Assembly: GCA_023897205.1 (NCBI GenBank)
Contig: JAHWDD010000008.1
Location: 2,914,001 to 2,978,000, forward strand
DNA from: Exophiala sp. HKRS030
Lineage: Eukaryota; Ascomycota; Eurotiomycetes; Chaetothyriales; Herpotrichiellaceae
DNA: 64,000 bases
Direction of reading: 5' to 3'
The notes under the pieces are model-generated. The model saw only the letters and a list, made by a program, of their open reading frames with translations, ran no database searches and was not told the DNA's origin. Shown here one piece after another: positions 60,303 through 64,000 of this stretch. Position numbers and translations under genes: made by a program. Each line of letters opens with the position of its first letter. Positions within the stretch are counted from its first letter, which is position 1.

Positions 60303-61709
60303 ATGGCGACAACCACCACGACGAACGGGGCCAGCACCAACGGGGACAAGCCCGAGATCATCCTGTACACGAACCACGCATGTCCGTGGGCGCACCGCGC
60401 GCACATCGCGCTCAACGAGCTGGGCGTCGATTTCAAAGAGGAGATTATCGATCTCGATCGCCCCCGTGATCCGTGGTATTTGAAGGTTAATCCGGTATGT
60501 CTTGTGTTGTGTTTGTGCATTTTTGTTCTCCGAGGCTATGTCTATGTCGCTTTAGTGCATGGAGCTGCGGTGTATCGTTCGCGTGTCTGTGTGTGTGTCT
60601 ATGTGTTTGTGCGAGAATTTGTGTTGTGGTCATGGCAGGCAGAAGCAGTGCATTGCAGGGAGTGGTGTGTCGCCGGCCACAGGAGCAGCACGACGAAAGC
60701 GTGGAGTCAGGAAATTCGCTTTCGGGTGGAAAGCGTTTGTGTTCCTTTGCAGACGAGCATTGTTCGACAGGTCTAACCGTTTGTCTATGTATCTTGCAAG
60801 CTCATCTTGATTTCCACCTATCATCACCAAGCTCCTTGCCCATTTGTCCGCTGTCCCCTGTCCGCTGTCCCTATGCCCTATCCCTTTCCCTCAATCCTCG
60901 GATCCAACCAAAAAAGCACAAGCACCTCACTGAACACACCCGGATACAGCGCGGCCTCGTCCCGAGCATTTCCTACAACGGCACGATCCTTACCGAATCG
61001 GCCGTGGTGACACAATTCCTCGCCGACGCGTACGACTCGCACCTCCTCCCACCATCGACCGGATCAGTCGAGACGGCCATCTTCCGTGCGCGCGTTGCGT
61101 ACTTCGTCGACAGCTTTATTTCAAAAGTGCTCCCGCCGTTCTTCGCCGGGTTCCGTGCCCAGGAGGCCGAGGAGAAAGATAAGGCTGCTGATGATCTCGT
61201 CGCCGCCGTGGTCAAGGAGGTCGAGCCGTTGTTTGATTGGGATACGAAGAAAGGAGTGTTTTTTGGCGGTAGTGAGAAACCGACACTTGCTGAGGTAGGT
61301 TCCCCTTTCCTTCCCTGTTGTTACAGGCTCGTGGTGTTCTGGCTCCGTGTGTGTTCTTTTCAAAGGCACGCTGCTGTCACTCACGTACCTGCTGCTTGTT
61401 GCTCCTGTTGTCATTGAGGGCGTTTGTGTCTCGTTGAGTTTTCTTTCCGCTGATCATGTGCTCGGCGCGTCGTGTCTTTAGGTCCAAACAGGTCCGTTCG
61501 TGCTTCGACTCCTGACACTCAGCAAGCCCGAGTATGAGCTTCTGAGCCCCAAGCTTCACGCAGAGTTGCAGGAGAAGGCGCCTAAGTTCAAAGCGTGGGC
61601 CGATGTCGTTGCAAAGCTGCCGACGGTGACTTCTATTTTCAATGAGAAACAGATTGCTGAAAGGACAAAGGCCAGATTTGCGAAGTTGGCGGCTCAGGCC
61701 AAGGTTTAG
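60303..61709 (+). CDS. Omega-like glutathione S-transferase
   Basis: Thiol transferase / detoxification enzyme. Exons are 60303-60494, 60950-61294 and 61482-61709, 254 residues. Introns are long for this window (455 and 187 nt); donors and acceptors are canonical (GTATGT...ACAG, GTAGGT...TTAG) and all three joins keep frame. The N-terminal thioredoxin-like domain has YTNHACPWAHR with Cys27 in the CPWA setting typical of omega-class and related fungal GSTs, which use cysteine rather than serine or tyrosine. VPSISYNGTILTESAVV supplies the cis-proline and the Glu-Ser that bind the gamma-glutamyl group. The all-helical C-terminal domain follows (FRARVAYFVDSFISKVLPPFF). Cytosolic location is inferred from the absence of signals. 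Confidence 0.9.
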
Positions 61710-61902
61710 TGTGTGCATTTGAATGAGCTGAGCAGGTCAATTGGCTGACTGGTTTGTATACCGGCATTCCTTCAGCCACCCCCTTGATATGGGTGAGGAC
61801 GAGGGAAAATTCGATTCATTGCTACCAGCCATTGTGAAATGCGCTTCAGTGGGTATTTCAATGCCAATATAATAGCATGCTTAATTCAGAACGAAGGCCC
61901 AT

Positions 61903-63114
61903 TCAATCTGGACCCCGATTCTCGGATAGGACATCATGACTTTCTTCAGGACTCGGGAGACTCTTCGGCTCTTCAAACGCATCTAGCTCGCTGAAGAGGG
62001 TATCAGCCTCGGCAAGAAACGTCGTCACAAAGCGTAGCCATTTCTTCCTCAATGGCGTGACCACATCCTTGCGACCACTTTGACCGATGGCATTCATCTT
62101 CTGCTGGATCCCGTCAACGATGGACTTCATGATCGAAGCTTCGGACTCGTTGCTGTCATTATCGTCGTCGTCATCGCCATCAAGTTTGGCGCCCTTTCCT
62201 TGCTCCGCGTATCGTCGCTTGTGTGCCTTTAGCCTCTGATTTGCTTTCCTCCGTGATCTCTTTTCTTGCCGTCGAGATTCTTCCTCCTCCCGAATCTTCC
62301 ATTCGATGCGCATTTCACTGTTAGCCTTTGCGACAGCCGAGGAGACAGCCGATTCAAACCCATCTCTGCAGAACCGCGCAATATGCGCAAGGAACTCCAG
62401 TTGAGCTGCTGCGTCTGGATAGATTGGAGTCTTGTCACGTGCAATCGTGTCCGACAGCTGACGCACATACCAAAGTCCTAGCTCGGTGTCGAATGTGCCA
62501 GGGAGAGGCCAGCCATCATGCGCTTTTAATGCGCTCAGTATTCGACCAATTTCTGCATCCGTTGGCTTCTTGGGCGGCCAAAGAGTCTGCAGCGCGGGCT
62601 CTAGCGGCTCCTGATCGGGTTCACCAGGAGGAGAAGCTTCAGGGGTGGCAGTAGCCTGGCCAAGATTGAAAGTGCTTGACTCTCGCATTGGCGACGCATA
62701 TATCGACTGAGACGGGAGTCGTTGAGCTGATTGACGTGTACTTGGAGGTGCTGGGCTGGATGCTTTCTCGGTCCGTCGTCTCTTCCGTGACGAGCGGCGG
62801 ATAGAGTCTTCCTCGGTCGAGATGGCGATCGCTTCTTGCTTCACGTGGATTTTCCCACCATGCATTGAGCCATTGACTGGAGAAATACTTTCTGCAGGCG
62901 ACGGCCCCCACGGTGGAGGAGAGCTTTGTAGTGGTGACGGTTCCCGTGCAGAGATTAGTTCATGGCGATCTTTGGGGGTTGTAGACAGATTCTTTTCGGT
63001 TAGTTTGCGTTTGCGCGTAGATCGGCGTACCGAGGTATCGTCCTGGGTGTCCATCGAAGCTTCAGACTGGCCTGTCATGGACATTGGAGTGAGAGACGCG
63101 AAAGAAGATGCCAT
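61903..63114 (-). CDS. Hypothetical nuclear-type protein with repeated basic motif
   Basis: Single exon, 403 residues from the ATG at 63114. No family recognised. The N-terminal half is disordered (Ser/Pro/Thr-rich) with two near-identical basic segments, VRRSTRKRKLTEK and IRRSSRKRRRTEK (about residues 30-42 and 106-118), which look like duplicated nuclear-localisation signals. An ordered segment follows at about 180-265 (LWPPKKPTDAEIGRILSALK, DTELGLWYVRQLSDTIARD, LEFLAHIARFCRDGFESAV). Next is a strongly basic, probably coiled helix (EEESRRQEKRSRRKANQRLKAH), an Asp-rich run, and a helical C-terminus (KKWLRFVTTFLAEADTLFSEL). It is probably a chromatin-associated or nuclear protein; this is inferred from composition only. 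It is convergent with the GST gene, 193 bases between stops. Confidence 0.75.
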   Translation of the reverse strand: MASSFASLTPMSMTGQSEASMDTQDDTSVRRSTRKRKLTEKNLSTTPKDRHELISAREPSPLQSSPPPWGPSPAESISPVNGSMHGGKIHVKQEAIAISTEEDSIRRSSRKRRRTEKASSPAPPSTRQSAQRLPSQSIYASPMRESSTFNLGQATATPEASPPGEPDQEPLEPALQTLWPPKKPTDAEIGRILSALKAHDGWPLPGTFDTELGLWYVRQLSDTIARDKTPIYPDAAAQLEFLAHIARFCRDGFESAVSSAVAKANSEMRIEWKIREEEESRRQEKRSRRKANQRLKAHKRRYAEQGKGAKLDGDDDDDNDSNESEASIMKSIVDGIQQKMNAIGQSGRKDVVTPLRKKWLRFVTTFLAEADTLFSELDAFEEPKSLPSPEESHDVLSENRGPD

Positions 63115-63829
63115 TTTGGATGGATTTGAAAAACTTGAGTAGATGTGGTGTTCTTGTGTGTCAATTTTGTGAGCTGCTGTTTAATCAAGGGGTGAGAAGC
63201 TTGAGGACCATATATTGGTAGACGCGCCACCCCCTTGCTGCCAAATGAAGCATAACAATCCGAAAATTGGCTATTGATGATGATCTGTCTTTAATTTACA
63301 AGGGAAATGTTGTATAGTGCTTGAATAGGCTGCCAGTTGAGGTAAATATATTCAATCATTTTGAATAGGGGGAACAATAGCATGATCCTTGAATGGCGTG
63401 AATGTGGGACGTGAAGCGCGAACGGAGAGCAAACAGCATATAAAGCAAGACTACTCCACAGTATCAGAGTTCTACCGGCAACCACTTGAATTGCTGTGCA
63501 ACTTCTTGGCAAGGCTACGCAAACCGCTTTCGGCTCGTTCTAGGCTCGACCTGAGACCCACCACTTCAAACACTGACTTCAACATCCCAAGGGCTGACTT
63601 CACGCCTTGGCGGTGGTGGCTTTGCAATGTCTCATCTACTCATGTTATACAAGTTCTAGCTCCTAAAGCAGGAGTACAATCTGCTTTTGGCTCAGCTCGC
63701 CCCACAATGTACATCTAAGTCGAGTGGGGAGAGAATGGCTGTGCCGAGTACCTTATCGCTCGGGCGTATCTGTCTGCCCTTGACTAGGTAAGAGCTCTTT
63801 TGAAAACATCAGCCGTGAAGACGTCAACC
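63115..63829. other. Divergent intergenic region
   Basis: 715 bases between the minus-strand nuclear-type gene and the plus-strand partial gene at 63830. It probably holds both promoters. The frame at 63389-63718 has no recognisable content. Confidence 0.5.
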
Positions 63830-64000
63830 ATGGATCGCCGGAAAAAGTCATCAATCCGCTACAAGCCTCTCGATGCGGAAAAAGAAGAGATTCGGGTTCT
63901 GTCGATTGAACCATCAAAAGCGCCATGCATGAAGGCGAGTGGAAGAGACTTCATTGAATGGAAAGCTCTGGTGATAATGAATCTTAGTTGGAAGGCATCC
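63830..64000 (+). CDS. Start of a probable HET-domain gene (cut by window end)
   Basis: 57 codons from an ATG at 63830 (context ACCATGG) to the window edge, open throughout. The sequence IRYKPLDAEKEEIRVLSIEPS resembles the opening strand of fungal heterokaryon-incompatibility (HET) proteins, which typically begin with a Tyr-x-Pro-Leu then Ile-Arg-Leu/Val-Leu pattern. The diagnostic core motifs would lie beyond the window, so the assignment is tentative. No stop or splice site is visible in the part present. Confidence 0.4.
   Translation, partial: MDRRKKSSIRYKPLDAEKEEIRVLSIEPSKAPCMKASGRDFIEWKALVIMNLSWKAS

Overview
The window is nuclear DNA of a filamentous ascomycete (Pezizomycotina). The support is short GT-AG introns (about 43-150 nt, with branch sites such as TACTAAC before position 17406), a fungal-type Zn2Cys6 regulator, and a head-to-head pair of chitin synthases carrying myosin-like N-termini, an arrangement known from Aspergillus, Fusarium and Exophiala. 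Class or order cannot be fixed from sequence alone. Gene spacing is loose, and no rRNA, tRNA, CRISPR array or intact transposon was seen.

Layout. 1.2-10.9 kb holds core genes: an Nramp metal transporter, a predicted mitochondrial membrane protein, a peroxisomal 3-ketoacyl-CoA thiolase with an N-terminal PTS2, an unrecognised 701-residue disordered protein and an aldo/keto reductase. 11-27 kb is gene-poor and accessory-like. It holds four unrecognised plus-strand genes for disordered proteins with basic nuclear-localisation-like runs. Three of them (17.2, 19.8 and 24.1 kb) share a domain built round Tyr-Pro-Asn-His-Leu and appear to be a local paralogous family. 27.5-33.6 kb is a compact fatty-acid catabolism cluster: an enoyl-CoA isomerase and an acyl-CoA synthetase, both ending in a PTS1 and divergently transcribed, then a convergent Zn2Cys6 regulator. 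34.2-42.8 kb carries MCM3, a ThDP-dependent enzyme and a phospholipase D-like protein, all on the minus strand. 44.8-59.0 kb is the divergent class V / class VII chitin synthase pair around a 3.2 kb gap. 60.3-64 kb has an omega-like glutathione transferase, an unrecognised nuclear-type protein and the cut-off start of a probable HET-domain gene.

Functional links. The isomerase, synthetase and thiolase carry peroxisomal signals and fit one pathway, peroxisomal beta-oxidation. The thiolase promoter and the shared isomerase/synthetase promoter each contain CCTCGG, the core site described for FarA/FarB-type fatty-acid regulators. The two chitin synthases are the usual pair for polarised wall synthesis.

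Sequence quality. Four genes (14.2, 36.9, 41.75 and 56.19 kb) need one extra base to stay open, three of them at or beside a homopolymer in otherwise conserved proteins. This points to base-calling loss rather than real mutation, so gene models here should be read with that in mind. Separately, the 9-mer TACTCCGTA recurs eight times, always outside the genes called here.
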